From Coralliovum pocilloporae (lineage in GTDB: Bacteria; Pseudomonadota; Alphaproteobacteria; Rhizobiales; Cohaesibacteraceae), in the NCBI RefSeq assembly GCF_030845175.1, contig NZ_CP132542.1:186001-250000 (forward strand): DNA of 64,000 nucleotides. The letters run 5' to 3'. The notes under the pieces were generated by a model that worked only from the letters and a program-made list of their open reading frames with translations, did no database searches and had not been told where the DNA came from. Both the position numbers and the translations under genes were made by a program. How positions within the stretch are numbered: position 1 is the first letter of the stretch; each line of letters begins with the position of its first letter. Positions 7,989 through 16,943 of this stretch are shown here, piece by piece.

Positions 7989-9035
7989 ATGCCTGCAGCG
8001 CAAAATTCATTTAACACTGATATTGCCAGTGGCTCACGTCCATTGGCAGGCAAATACAGACATGGTGTTCTGAAACGGTTATCGACCCTTGCCAGGCACC
8101 TGCTCATCAGCACCGCCCTGCTCATGCCAATGGCAGCAGCACAGGCAGCAGAAGAAGAGCCTGACCTGACATTCGAACCGTTGTTTGAGCTTCTCGAACA
8201 AGAGCCTGTCTTCACTGAGACTGTGAAGGGCGAGAAGCTGACGATCAAACTGGACTTCATGCATCTGATTCCTGGAGAACAAGGACAGACAGCACGTCCG
8301 TGGGACAAAGCTGCCCGCGCTCCTTTCGTCAAGGGCGTAAAACGCTGGATGGAGATCATCAAGGGCGTCAAAAACAAGGCTCATCATGAGTTGACGGTTC
8401 GGGTCGCTGTCTTTGATCTCAAGGACTACGCAAACGGGGTCGCAGACCTGCATTACGATGAGCTGGTGATCACCGACGGCAATATTCTGCCGACACTTGG
8501 CTATATTGCCGTTCACAAGGATTTCTACCTGGGAGATCCGAAGGCTTTCGGCTTTCCGAACCAGAAGGAACTGGACCAGGAGTTTGATGCAAATATCCTG
8601 CATGAGCTCGGGCATGTCTTTGGGATCGGCACCTTGTGGAACCTGCACAAGACACCAGACGGGTTTATTGAACCAGCAGAACCCAATAATGCCACCTACA
8701 GAAACTGGGTCACCCGAAGCAAAAGCGGCGCTGGCTACAGCTATCAGAAGCCCAACTCAGCGGCAGTCAAGGCATTCAACACCACGTTCCATATGAATCT
8801 GTCGTTCCTGCCCGCAACGCAGGGGCATCTCTACAATGCCTCAGAGCATAAGGAAGAATTCAAGGATACCGGAATTCGCAAAACACACTCGGGAGAAATC
8901 ATTCCGTCCATGTCGGAAGAACTGATGGGTCATGGCATGACACTCAGCAGCATCACCATCGGTCTGCTCGATGATCTCGGATGGGATGTGAACTACAGCA
9001 CTGCCGAACCCCTGCCCCAAACCGTTAGCCAGTAG
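7989..9035 (+). CDS. Secreted leishmanolysin-like (M8) metallopeptidase
   Basis: This 348-residue protein has a long N-terminal extension and a hydrophobic signal segment ending near AAAQAAEEE. The zinc motif HELGH at His205-His209 is followed by VFGIGTLW. The distal part, THSGEIIPSMSEELMGHGM then ITIGLLDDLGWDVNYS, matches the third-ligand and Met-turn region of bacterial M8 relatives. The frame is open upstream, but GGGAG before the ATG at 7989 and the signal peptide fix the start. It is divergent from the two-component pair, which could regulate it (inference). Confidence 0.82.
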   Translation: MPAAQNSFNTDIASGSRPLAGKYRHGVLKRLSTLARHLLISTALLMPMAAAQAAEEEPDLTFEPLFELLEQEPVFTETVKGEKLTIKLDFMHLIPGEQGQTARPWDKAARAPFVKGVKRWMEIIKGVKNKAHHELTVRVAVFDLKDYANGVADLHYDELVITDGNILPTLGYIAVHKDFYLGDPKAFGFPNQKELDQEFDANILHELGHVFGIGTLWNLHKTPDGFIEPAEPNNATYRNWVTRSKSGAGYSYQKPNSAAVKAFNTTFHMNLSFLPATQGHLYNASEHKEEFKDTGIRKTHSGEIIPSMSEELMGHGMTLSSITIGLLDDLGWDVNYSTAEPLPQTVSQ

Positions 9036-9066
9036 CGACCTGAGATTACGCAAAACCAATTTATTT

Positions 9067-9096
9067 TAGGGTCAAGACTCATTGCTCACGCCCATT
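9067..9096. repeat. Solo terminal repeat of the 10.6-kb MITE
   Basis: TA followed by GGGTCAAGACTCATTGCTCA and CGCCCATT is identical to the left end of the element at 10584. The match stops just beyond, and the ATG of the SH3 gene is 16 bp downstream. Decay or deletion of a former insertion is the simplest reading. Confidence 0.75.
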
Positions 9097-9111
9097 TGAC
9101 TGGAGATTATT

Positions 9112-9750
9112 ATGCCCGGATACATGAAAACACTCCCTGTCACAGGAACACTTCTTGCCATCGGCCTGGTAATATCAGGCGGGCTTCTGTCTGCTCCGGC
9201 ATATGCCTACCCGGCAGAAGCCGTTACAGCCCTCAACGTCCGTACCGGCCCCGGCGTAAAACACAAGCGTATTTCCACGCTGGCCCGATACGAGACAGTC
9301 GACGTCAGGAAATGCACGTCAACAGGATGGTGCAAAATCAGCTTCCGCGGGAAATCCGGATGGGTATCCAAGAGATATCTTGTCAATGCCCGCGAGGTTC
9401 TTCCGCCCGTTATTGTGCGCCCGGAACCAAATGTCCTTATTATTGAGCCAGAACCGGAGATCGTCATTATCGAGCCGGAACCGGAAATCCTGATTGTTGA
9501 GCCAGAGCCGGAGGTTGTCATCATCGATGAAAACGAAGGTATCGCCGTTATAGACGGCCCGGACGGCACTGCCATTATTGATGAGAAAGAAGGCATTACC
9601 GTCATAGATGGCCCTGACGGTTCCGCCATCATTGATGAGAGAGAAGGCATCGCCGTTTTTGAAAACGAAGATGGTACGGTCCTTGTCGATGAAAATGAAG
9701 GGGTTGCTGTGATTGATGACGGCACAGACCTCGTCATCATTGAGGACTAG
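9112..9750 (+). CDS. Exported SH3-domain protein with 9- and 18-residue repeats
   Basis: This 212-residue protein has a signal peptide (1-32), a bacterial SH3 domain (about 37-92; LNVRTGPGVKHK and GKSGWVSKRYL), then three 9-residue repeats of the type VLIIEPEPE (108-134) and four 18-residue acidic repeats of the type IIDENEGIAVIDGPDG (137-208) running to the C-terminus. SH3 domains of this kind often bind peptidoglycan. The acidic tail could bind cations or extend across the periplasm (inference). GGAG precedes the ATG. Confidence 0.8.
   Translation: MPGYMKTLPVTGTLLAIGLVISGGLLSAPAYAYPAEAVTALNVRTGPGVKHKRISTLARYETVDVRKCTSTGWCKISFRGKSGWVSKRYLVNAREVLPPVIVRPEPNVLIIEPEPEIVIIEPEPEILIVEPEPEVVIIDENEGIAVIDGPDGTAIIDEKEGITVIDGPDGSAIIDEREGIAVFENEDGTVLVDENEGVAVIDDGTDLVIIED
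9433..9735 (+). repeat. In-frame coding repeats (27-bp x3, then 54-bp x4)
   Basis: The coding repeats of the SH3 protein: three 27-bp units at 9433-9513 and four 54-bp units at 9520-9735. The repeats also create a long open frame on the opposite strand, which is not a gene. Confidence 0.75.
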
Positions 9751-9837
9751 AAACAAGCCCAACAGCCAACAGAGATTGCACAAGCGGTTGATATATTTTC
9801 AGCACGAAACAATTCGTCAAAATTCATTTTAAACAAA

Positions 9838-9868
9838 AAGAACCTTCCATCGTCAGATGGAAGGTTCA
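9838..9868 (-). terminator. Hairpin terminator
   Basis: A perfect 11-bp stem, AACCTTCCATC (9841-9851) with its complement (9856-9866), has loop GTCA. Read on the minus strand it is followed by CTTTTTGTTT, so it best fits the end of the Sel1-like gene; it may also stop the SH3 gene. Confidence 0.75.
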
Positions 9869-9979
9869 TTTGTGTGAATCACACTGGTCTGAATGTCTGT
9901 TGCCCGAACCACATGGCGCTGGCCATACTGGTTCTACGGTCACTGAGACCGTCTTTACCCCCTCAAACACTCAGAGAGA

Positions 9980-10246
9980 TCAGTGCAGACGCAGCCATTC
10001 ACGCGCTTCACGCAGAGCACAAGCAACATCATCCTTGGACATTTCCGAAGACAGTTCCTGACGATATTCCGCAGCTTCCGATTTGCCTTTCAGAGCGGCA
10101 AGATTGAACCACTTGTGAGCCGTTACCAGATCCGTTACGCCTTCGCGGCCGGTAGAATACGTCAAGCCAAGCTGGAAAAAAATCTCTGCAGTTGCATCAG
10201 CTCCGATACCGGCATGCTCTATACCACCAAAATCCATACGAGCCAT
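9980..10246 (-). CDS. Small Sel1-like repeat protein
   Basis: This 88-residue protein has a single Sel1-type pair of helices (AEIFFQLGLTYSTGREG..DLVTAHKWFNLAALKG) and a helical C-terminus ending AREWLRLH. Similar single-repeat proteins are common in Hyphomicrobiales. GGGGA lies before the ATG. It has no signal peptide. A role as a small protein-protein adaptor is inference from the repeat type. Confidence 0.78.
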   Translation of the reverse strand: MARMDFGGIEHAGIGADATAEIFFQLGLTYSTGREGVTDLVTAHKWFNLAALKGKSEAAEYRQELSSEMSKDDVACALREAREWLRLH

Positions 10247-10583
10247 TTTTAGTCCCCTGTTCCCCTGAGCGGCGACACACTATGCGTTGCCGTTTCAATG
10301 AGGAAATCTTCGGCCTTTGATTTAAATTTGAGGTAAAAAGACATGTTTAATATCTACACAACAAAACATTGACGCGAATTTACTTATCTTATTGTTTACC
10401 CAAAGACTCCGCAGATTCTCTGACCTAGAGATGAAAATCTGTAAATACGTCAAAATTTCAGTAAGAACTGGCTAACCATTCAGCTATTTAGCATTTTTAT
10501 TGACGCTGATCTGGAAGGGGAAACAAAGCCCGATCAGTTGAGCTACATCAAGGTACGCGAATGGCGGGCGGATACACTTTCCT
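10247..10583. other. Intergenic region, no gene seen
   Basis: This AT-rich stretch lies between the Sel1-like gene and the MITE. It must hold the Sel1-like promoter and probably the ancestral promoter of the DksA-like gene, now separated from it by the element. Confidence 0.5.
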
Positions 10584-10851
10584 TAGGGTCAAGACTCATT
10601 GCTCACGCCCATTCTGTTTATCAGGGACGGGCAGAATGGACGCAAACAAGAGCGCAGGACAGGTGGATCCTATTCAAGCTGTTGTTTGTGGCCAGGCTGC
10701 GCTTCCCTGATGAACCCAAAGGGCGGGGCCATTTTACCGCCCGGCTTTGTTGGAGATCCTTGAAAACCGGAAGGTTTCCTGTGGACCTCCGCCGCGCCGG
10801 ACGAAAAAATGACCATCGCAGAATGGACGTGAGCAATGAGTCTTGACCCTA
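10584..10851. mobile_element. MITE-like element with 31-bp terminal inverted repeats and TA flanks
   Basis: GGGTCAAGACTCATTGCTCA, continuing to CATTCTG (10586-10616), is inverted at 10819-10849 with one mismatch in 31. Both ends are flanked by TA (10584-10585 and 10850-10851), the target duplication of IS630/mariner-type transposases. The 264-bp interior has no transposase and no convincing gene. A near-copy of the left 50 bp occurs at 18098-18152 and a shorter copy at 9067. The right end lies 33 bp before the DksA-like start codon and supplies an outward TTGACC. Confidence 0.85.
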
Positions 10852-10884
10852 GTATCTCTGCTGACAAGAAAGAGGAGTATCCGC

Positions 10885-11202
10885 ATGACAGACATTCGCG
10901 AATACGCGCAGATCCTGACAAACAGAAAGCAGGAACTGGCGGAACGCCTGCAGAGCATTGAGACCGCGCTTGATCAGCCTGGAAATCCTGATTTTGAAGA
11001 ACAGGCCACAGAGCGTGAAGGCGACGAGGTCATGGAAGACCTGGGCAATGCGGGCCTTGATGAACTCCGCGCCATCGATGCTGCTCTGGACCGCATCGCA
11101 GCTGGCACCTTCGGCGTCTGCATCGAGTGCGAGGAGCCTATTTCGGAAGAACGGCTCGCCGTCGTGCCCACAGCATTCAAATGCCGAAACTGCATGAGTT
11201 GA
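10885..11202 (+). CDS. TraR/DksA family zinc-finger protein
   Basis: This 105-residue protein has an N-terminal helical hairpin and a C-terminal C4 zinc finger (Cys79, Cys82, Cys100, Cys103; CIECEEPI and CRNC). DksA relatives bind the RNA polymerase secondary channel. This short form has ATEREGDEV in place of the DksA acidic tip, so ppGpp-type activity is uncertain. AGAGGAG before the ATG at 10885 fixes the start; the frame is open into the MITE. Expression may depend on sequence brought by the MITE end. Confidence 0.88.
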   Translation: MTDIREYAQILTNRKQELAERLQSIETALDQPGNPDFEEQATEREGDEVMEDLGNAGLDELRAIDAALDRIAAGTFGVCIECEEPISEERLAVVPTAFKCRNCMS

Positions 11203-11204
11203 CA

Positions 11205-11230
11205 AAAAGCCCGGCTAAAAGCCGGGCACA
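11205..11230. terminator. Bidirectional hairpin terminator
   Basis: GCCCGGC (11209-11215), loop TAAAA, GCCGGGC (11221-11227), preceded by AAAAA. It lies between the convergent DksA-like and GST genes; the U-tract is on the minus-strand side. Confidence 0.7.
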
Positions 11231-11254
11231 GTCACTTTACGTATATGTTCAGCC

Positions 11255-11965
11255 TTACTTTGCGCGCTGTCCAAACAGGATAGCCTGCGCTTCCTTATCA
11301 TCCTTCAGATTGGTCTGCTTGCGCTCTTCCTTGCCAATCGCCACACCGCGCTCCACCGCTGGCCGCGCGGCAATCCGGTCAATCCAGGCACCCACATTGG
11401 AGAATTCAGCAATGTCCATCTGCTGATTGGCCCAGATCCGTGCCCAGCTGAAGATGGCCATATCTGCAATGGAATAGTCTCCGGCCACATAGTCGCGGCC
11501 TTCAAGCTGACGGTTCAGCACCCCATAGAGACGGTGGGTTTCATCGGTGTAGCGTTTTTTGGCATAGGGTACATCTTCAGGAGCATAATTGTTGAAGTGG
11601 TGGTTCTGGCCAAGCATCGGCCCAAAACCGCCCATCTGCCACATCAGCCATTCATCCACTTTTGCGCGGGTCCGCTCATCGCTCGGATAAAACTGCCCGA
11701 ACTTGCGCCCCAGATATTGCAGGATCGCACCAGACTCAAAGATTGAGATCGGCTCTCCCCCCGGCCCTTCCGGATCGATGATGGCAGGCATGCGATTATT
11801 TGGCGCAATCTTCAGAAAGTCAGGCTCGAACTGCTCACCTGTTCCGATATTCACATAGCGGACCTCGTAAGGCACACCCAGCTCTTCCAGAAGAATGCTG
11901 ATCTTCCAGCCGTTGGGTGTCGGCCAATAATACAGCTCGATCGGTGCAGTTTGCTGATGCGCCAT
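11255..11965 (-). CDS. Glutathione S-transferase (YfcG/YghU-like)
   Basis: This 236-residue protein has an N-terminal thioredoxin-like domain with TPNGWKISILLEELG, the stretch that binds glutathione in the nu-class disulfide-bond reductases YfcG and YghU, the ESGAILQYLG helix, and an all-alpha C-terminal domain with SIADMAIFSWARIW. It is expected to act on GSH/GSSG or organic peroxides. A GAGGAG site precedes the ATG. Confidence 0.9.
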   Translation of the reverse strand: MAHQQTAPIELYYWPTPNGWKISILLEELGVPYEVRYVNIGTGEQFEPDFLKIAPNNRMPAIIDPEGPGGEPISIFESGAILQYLGRKFGQFYPSDERTRAKVDEWLMWQMGGFGPMLGQNHHFNNYAPEDVPYAKKRYTDETHRLYGVLNRQLEGRDYVAGDYSIADMAIFSWARIWANQQMDIAEFSNVGAWIDRIAARPAVERGVAIGKEERKQTNLKDDKEAQAILFGQRAK

Positions 11966-12140
11966 TCTCTTATCTCCTCGATAAACCCCGTCGGGTTGAA
12001 ACTCTGTCCATTGACATAGGTTTTAGACCACATGGTTCAATAGCATTCTTCCATATGGCCAAAGACATCTCAATATTCGACAACAGAGTTGTGACACGCC
12101 GCACAATGACAAAGACGAAGCCCTCCGTCATACTCCCATC

Positions 12141-13016
12141 ATGCGCTATGTCATTCGTCATTGGCAGGGAGACCTTACTCTGATCCAGACCGTGGCTCTC
12201 AATTTCATTGGGCTGCGCATTCTCATCAGTTGGTGTGATGAGCTGATCCTGGCCAGGCCCGCGTTCAATTGGACCGGGTCCCACCTCCACGACACGCTGA
12301 CCATAGTATACCTGCTGACAGCCCATGGGGTGATCCTGGCCTGGCAATGCGTTGGATTATGGCGTTATGCCCACCAGTTTGCAGCCAGCTATAATGGCTT
12401 TTACTGGACTTCTGGCGCGGCCTTTGGCTCCATCCTGACAGCCGCTTTCTCAATGGCAACCGTCTGGGCAACCATGGGTGATCTGCTGAACCCGTCTGAG
12501 CCATATCAGCCTTCCTATAGGCTCACCTATGATGAAACATCCGGCACGGTCCATATCTCCGGCCACTTTGAACCCGGGATTACACGAGCCTTTCAGAACA
12601 TTCTCAAGACGTCACCAAACGCCCGGCAGGTTGCTCTCAACAGCGAAGGCGGCAACATCTATGAAGGGCGCGGAGTGGCCAGGACCATTCTGGATGCCCG
12701 CCTCAACACTGTCGTCGATGAACAATGCCTTTCAGCCTGCACCCTAGCCTTCATCAGCGGGCAGTCACGAACCCTGCCCGAAGGCGCACGGCTCGGGTTT
12801 CATCAATACCGCCTTGAACTCACCCGCTACCATACGGCCATCTTCGATATTGAAGCCGAACAGGAAAAGGACAGAACATTTTTCAGAAGCCGCTCAGTCT
12901 CGGCAGAATTCGTTGAGAAGATCCACAAGACAGGCACTCATGACATATGGACCCCCACACGGGCAGAACTGGTACAGGCCGGAATCATAAAGGCCATCCC
13001 GAAGGATGGCCTTTGA
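12141..13016 (+). CDS. Membrane-anchored ClpP-like (COG3904-type) protein
   Basis: The first 120 residues contain three to four hydrophobic segments. The C-terminal half is a ClpP/crotonase-like fold: LNSEGGNIYEGRGVARTI, then the candidate nucleophile Ser in DEQCLSACTLAF, then GFHQY as candidate His. Proteins of this kind are described as predicted periplasmic proteins; protease activity is not shown. The start at 12141 lacks a strong ribosome site. It is divergent from the GST gene. An 11-bp inverted repeat overlaps its last codons. Confidence 0.72.
   Translation: MRYVIRHWQGDLTLIQTVALNFIGLRILISWCDELILARPAFNWTGSHLHDTLTIVYLLTAHGVILAWQCVGLWRYAHQFAASYNGFYWTSGAAFGSILTAAFSMATVWATMGDLLNPSEPYQPSYRLTYDETSGTVHISGHFEPGITRAFQNILKTSPNARQVALNSEGGNIYEGRGVARTILDARLNTVVDEQCLSACTLAFISGQSRTLPEGARLGFHQYRLELTRYHTAIFDIEAEQEKDRTFFRSRSVSAEFVEKIHKTGTHDIWTPTRAELVQAGIIKAIPKDGL
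12989..13014. terminator. Inverted repeat overlapping the 3' end of the ClpP-like gene
   Basis: A perfect 11-bp stem, AAAGGCCATCC (12989-12999) with GGATGGCCTTT (13004-13014), lies inside the last codons and reaches the stop codon. No U-tract follows on either strand. It could end transcription between the convergent genes. Confidence 0.5.
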
Positions 13017-13038
13017 ACGCAATCGAATGTCAAACAGA

Positions 13039-14514
13039 TCAGAGACCCAGCTTGTCCTTCAGAATGTCGTTGACGGCCTTGGGATTGGCCTTGCCTTGTG
13101 ACGCTTTCATCACCTGACCGACAAACCAGCCCATAAGACCCGGTTTGACTTTGACCTTCTCAACCTGATCCGGATTGTTGGCAATGATGTCATCAATGAT
13201 GGCTTCAATCGCACCGGTATCAGTCACCTGTTTGAGACCCTTGGCCTCGACGATTTCCGCAGGATCACCGCCTTCAGTCCAGACAATCTCGAAAACATCC
13301 TTAGCGATTTTGCCAGAGATATCGCCTTTGGAGATCAGATCAATGATGCCACCGAGCTGGTCTGCAGAGACCGGGCTGCTGTCAATGTCCAGCCCTTCCT
13401 TGTTCAACCGGCCAAACAGCTCGTTGATCACCCAGTTGGCAGCAACCTTGCCATCCCGGCCATTGGCAACCACCTCAAAGAAGTCCGATGACCGTTTTTC
13501 AGCAACCAGGACGCTGGCATCATAAGGCTTCAGGCCAAACTCATCGATAAAGCGCTGACGTTTGTCGTCCGGAAGCTCCGGCAGACTGGCAGCCAGTTCC
13601 TCAATCAGGACGTCGTCGAACTCCAGCGGCAGCAGGTCAGGATCAGGGAAGTAGCGATAATCGTGCGCTTCTTCCTTGGACCGCATGGACCGGGTTTCAC
13701 CGTTTTTCGGATCAAACAGGCGGGTTTCCTGATCAATTGATCCGCCATCTTCCAGAATAGCAATCTGCCTGCGGGCTTCATACTCAATGGCCTGACCGGC
13801 AAACCGGATGGAGTTGACATTCTTGATTTCGCAACGGGTGCCGAATTCGTCGCCCGGGCGACGAACAGAAACGTTCACATCCGCCCGCATGGAACCCTGT
13901 TCCATATTGCCGTCACAGGTTCCGAGATAGCGGAGGATGGTCCGCAGCTTCGTCAGATAGGCCTTGGCCTCATCAGAAGACCGCAGATCCGGCTTGGAAA
14001 CGATCTCCATCAGGGCAACGCCGGAACGGTTCAAGTCAACAAAGGACATGGTCGGATGCTGATCATGCATGGACTTGCCGGCATCCTGCTCCAGATGAAG
14101 ACGCTCAATACCAATTTCAATCCGCTCACCATCAAGCATATCGACGATGACAATCCCCTCACCCACAACAGGCTGCAGATACTGGGAAATCTGATATCCC
14201 TGTGGCAGATCCGGATAGAAATAGTTCTTGCGATCAAAGACCGACTTCTTGTTGATCTGGGCTTTCAGACCAAGCCCTGTCCGTACAGCCTGACGAACGC
14301 ATTCCTCGTTGATGACGGGCAACATGCCTGGCATAGCCGCATCCACCAGAGAGACGTGGTTATTCGGCTCACCGCCAAATTCGGTCGACGCGCCAGAGAA
14401 CAGCTTGGCCTCGGAAGACACCTGCGCATGAACCTCCATGCCGATGACTACTTCCCAGTCTCCGGTCGCTCCCTTGATCAGTTTCGATTTGCCTGCTTTC
14501 GCTGATCCGCTCAT
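13039..14514 (-). CDS. gatB: Asp/Glu-tRNA amidotransferase subunit B
   Basis: GatB (491 residues) activates Glu-tRNAGln or Asp-tRNAAsn for amidation with ammonia delivered from GatA. It is complete, with [21 protein letters not shown], the metal and tRNA-acceptor region [27 protein letters not shown], and the helical YqeY-like tail domain ending LKDKLGL. It is the last gene of a minus-strand group UPF0173-gatC-gatA-chorismate mutase-VOC-gatB. Confidence 0.97.
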   Translation of the reverse strand: MSGSAKAGKSKLIKGATGDWEVVIGMEVHAQVSSEAKLFSGASTEFGGEPNNHVSLVDAAMPGMLPVINEECVRQAVRTGLGLKAQINKKSVFDRKNYFYPDLPQGYQISQYLQPVVGEGIVIVDMLDGERIEIGIERLHLEQDAGKSMHDQHPTMSFVDLNRSGVALMEIVSKPDLRSSDEAKAYLTKLRTILRYLGTCDGNMEQGSMRADVNVSVRRPGDEFGTRCEIKNVNSIRFAGQAIEYEARRQIAILEDGGSIDQETRLFDPKNGETRSMRSKEEAHDYRYFPDPDLLPLEFDDVLIEELAASLPELPDDKRQRFIDEFGLKPYDASVLVAEKRSSDFFEVVANGRDGKVAANWVINELFGRLNKEGLDIDSSPVSADQLGGIIDLISKGDISGKIAKDVFEIVWTEGGDPAEIVEAKGLKQVTDTGAIEAIIDDIIANNPDQVEKVKVKPGLMGWFVGQVMKASQGKANPKAVNDILKDKLGL

Positions 14515-14605
14515 GTTTCTCGTCCAGTCATCTCTCGTTGAGGCGCGTTGTTGTCACCGAACCGGTCTCCGCTTTGGCACAACCCGCTTTAGATGCGCGC
14601 CAGTG

Positions 14606-15013
14606 TCAGGCCGCGCTATAGGAAAATTCAAGCCGAATTCCGCTCGGCTCATAAATCATGCAATGGGCAAAGGGTGCATCACCCTCCGGGTTCGGAGCGA
14701 ACTCGACCTCGACACCTGGCCAGTTCCGGACCGCTTCAAAGACATCATCCAGCGCTGCCCGTGTTTCGACACGAAGCGCCAGATGGTGAAGACCGACATT
14801 ACCCCGACGGTCGAATGTCACCGCTGCCTCAGGCTCGGCCACACGCCAGAGGGTCAGCATGATCGAACCATCGGAGACGAAGATTGCCGGATAGTCGGGC
14901 TTTTCCTGCACCACGGACCAGCCGAGACAATCGGTAAAGAACATTGATGTGGCATCAAGATCCTTTACGGCCAGGCCAACATGGTGCACGCCGCGTGTGA
15001 TTGGGGTCGTCAT
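14606..15013 (-). CDS. VOC (glyoxalase/bleomycin-resistance) family protein
   Basis: A single VOC module of 135 residues: HHVGLAVKDLDATSMFFTDCLGW, then NVGLHHLALRV, ending with IYEPSGIRLEF. The His and Glu positions of the usual metal site are present. Its start overlaps the chorismate mutase stop (ATGA), so the two are coupled. The substrate is unknown. GAGGAG precedes the ATG. Confidence 0.87.
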   Translation of the reverse strand: MTTPITRGVHHVGLAVKDLDATSMFFTDCLGWSVVQEKPDYPAIFVSDGSIMLTLWRVAEPEAAVTFDRRGNVGLHHLALRVETRAALDDVFEAVRNWPGVEVEFAPNPEGDAPFAHCMIYEPSGIRLEFSYSAA

Positions 15014-15393
15014 CTGCTTTTCTCCTCGTCCTCAGAATGATTGTCCCCCAGCAATCCGTCCTCAAATGCGATATTCCAGTCGATCAGTTCACGCCACATC
15101 CGCTCGAAGAGGGCACCATCCAGCCCCTGCTCCTCTGCCAGCTGTCGCACATGAAGCGCGACTTCCTCAACCCGCCACGGGATACGTCCCGGCAGGCTTT
15201 CCGAGCGCTTCAGATCCACCATTCGCGTCACGTAATCAAGGCGCTGCCGAAACAGGCTGATCAGTTCAACATCCAGCCGGTCAATCTGTGTGCGGATATC
15301 CTCTTTGGTCAGGCAGTCTTCCGGTGCCAGAACAGAAACGTTCTTCTCATCACGATCATGATCCATCACGATCTGTTCCTTTACCGACGACAC
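15010..15393 (-). CDS. Chorismate mutase (AroQ type)
   Basis: This 127-residue helical protein has EDIRTQIDRLDVELISLFRQ, R...V..LKRSE and a helical C-terminus with LFERMWRELIDWNIAFE, as in monofunctional AroQ mutases that convert chorismate to prephenate. The start is taken at GTG 15393 (GAGG close upstream, 6 bp after gatA); an ATG at 15366 is an alternative. It lies inside the gat group, an arrangement common in this order. Isochorismate-pyruvate lyase activity cannot be excluded. Confidence 0.85.
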   Translation of the reverse strand: MSSVKEQIVMDHDRDEKNVSVLAPEDCLTKEDIRTQIDRLDVELISLFRQRLDYVTRMVDLKRSESLPGRIPWRVEEVALHVRQLAEEQGLDGALFERMWRELIDWNIAFEDGLLGDNHSEDEEKSR

Positions 15394-15399
15394 CGTGCC

Positions 15400-16875
15400 T
15401 CAGGCCCACCACGCTTTTGGTGCTGGCATAAGGCCTGCAGACTCTTCGAGAACCCCCCCAACCCGGAACAGCGTCTCTTCATCAAATGCCTTGCCGATCA
15501 CCTGAAGCCCAAGCGGCAGTCCTTTGCCCGTGCGACCGGCAGGAACCGAAATACCCGGCAGGCCGGCCATATTGACGGTCACGGTGAAAATATCATTCAG
15601 ATACATTTCTACCGGGTCCACATGTTTCTGGTTCAGCGGGAAAGCAGCACTTGGTGTCGCAGGTGTCAGGATAGCATCAACCTTGCCAAAGGCCTGCTCG
15701 AAATCCTGCTTGATCAGCGTCCGGATCTTCTGGGCACGCAGGTAGTAAGCATCATAATAACCGGCCGACAGCACATAGGTGCCGATCAGCACGCGACGCT
15801 TGACCTCGTCACCAAAACCGGCAGCCCGGGTCTTCTCATACATGTCGGTGATGTCATCACCATCAACACGCAATCCGTAGCGGACACCATCATAGCGCGC
15901 CAGATTGGACGATGCCTCCGCAGGTGCCACAATATAATAGGCTGGCAGAGCATATTTGGTCATCGGCAGGGAAATATCGACGATCTCCGCGCCTGCTGCC
16001 TCCAGCCAGTCAATTCCCTGCTGCCAGAGCGTCTCAATCTCATCAGGCATATTGTCGACGCGGTATTCCTTCGGGATACCGATCCGCATGCCTTTGACAT
16101 TGCCGTCCATCGCCGCTTCATAATCCGGTACAGGGCAATCCACGGATGTGGTGTCTTTCGGATCAACAGATGCCATGGATTTCAGCATGATGGCGGAATC
16201 GCGGACAGTCCGGGTGATGGGTCCGGCCTGATCAAGGGATGATGCGAAAGCAATCATGCCCCAGCGTGAGCAGCGGCCATAGGTCGGCTTGATGCCAACG
16301 GTTCCGGTAAAGGCCGCAGGCTGTCGAATGGAACCACCGGTGTCAGATGCGGTTGCCCCCGCGCAAATACGAGCAGCAACAGCGGCAGACGAACCACCGG
16401 ATGAACCGCCCGGCACAAGATCCACATCACTGCCCTCTTCCCGCCACGGGTTTTTCACCGGACCGTAGTGACTGGTCTCATTGGCAGACCCCATGGCAAA
16501 CTCGTCCATGTTGAGTTTGCCCAGCATCACAGCGCCATCTGCCCAGAGGTTGGATGTCACAGTGGACTCATAAGCAGGCTCAAATCCGTTCAGGATGTGG
16601 GAACAGGCAGCGGAATGGACACCTTCGGTGCAGTAAAGGTCCTTGATGCCGAGAGGGATACCTTCAAGGGCACCGGCCTCACCCGCTGCAATCCGTCCGT
16701 CACTGGCCTTTGCCATATCAAGCGCCTTTTCCGGCGTCTTGACCAGATAGGCATTCAGCTCATCAGCGGAATCCATTGCCGTCAGATAGGACTGGGTCAG
16801 CTCGGTTGCGGAGAATTCCTTCTTCGCCAGGCCGTCCCGCGCATCCGCGATAGTCAGGTGTGTCAGATCAGTCAC
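15400..16875 (-). CDS. gatA: Asp/Glu-tRNA amidotransferase subunit A
   Basis: GatA (491 residues) is the amidase subunit that hydrolyses glutamine. It has the amidase signature with the Lys-cisSer-Ser triad: [27 protein letters not shown], and [18 protein letters not shown] at 16875 is preferred, with CGGAG upstream and a first residue matching the family ([16 protein letters not shown]). The frame is open to 16938 but that extension has no family similarity. Confidence 0.96.
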   Translation of the reverse strand: MTDLTHLTIADARDGLAKKEFSATELTQSYLTAMDSADELNAYLVKTPEKALDMAKASDGRIAAGEAGALEGIPLGIKDLYCTEGVHSAACSHILNGFEPAYESTVTSNLWADGAVMLGKLNMDEFAMGSANETSHYGPVKNPWREEGSDVDLVPGGSSGGSSAAVAARICAGATASDTGGSIRQPAAFTGTVGIKPTYGRCSRWGMIAFASSLDQAGPITRTVRDSAIMLKSMASVDPKDTTSVDCPVPDYEAAMDGNVKGMRIGIPKEYRVDNMPDEIETLWQQGIDWLEAAGAEIVDISLPMTKYALPAYYIVAPAEASSNLARYDGVRYGLRVDGDDITDMYEKTRAAGFGDEVKRRVLIGTYVLSAGYYDAYYLRAQKIRTLIKQDFEQAFGKVDAILTPATPSAAFPLNQKHVDPVEMYLNDIFTVTVNMAGLPGISVPAGRTGKGLPLGLQVIGKAFDEETLFRVGGVLEESAGLMPAPKAWWA

Positions 16876-16943
16876 AGATTTAATCTCCGAAGCTCTGGAG
16901 CATGCGGCCCGGCGTGTGAGCGGGCCGCGCTCGGACAAAGCAT

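Noticed and set aside
9207-9740. Open frame of 177 codons opposite the SH3 protein
   Set aside because: It is a by-product of the 27- and 54-bp coding repeats, giving a low-complexity Ser/Met-rich product.
15001-16242. Open frame of 413 codons on the plus strand
   Set aside because: It runs antisense through chorismate mutase and gatA, which are certain genes; its protein has no recognisable domain and reads as a shadow frame.
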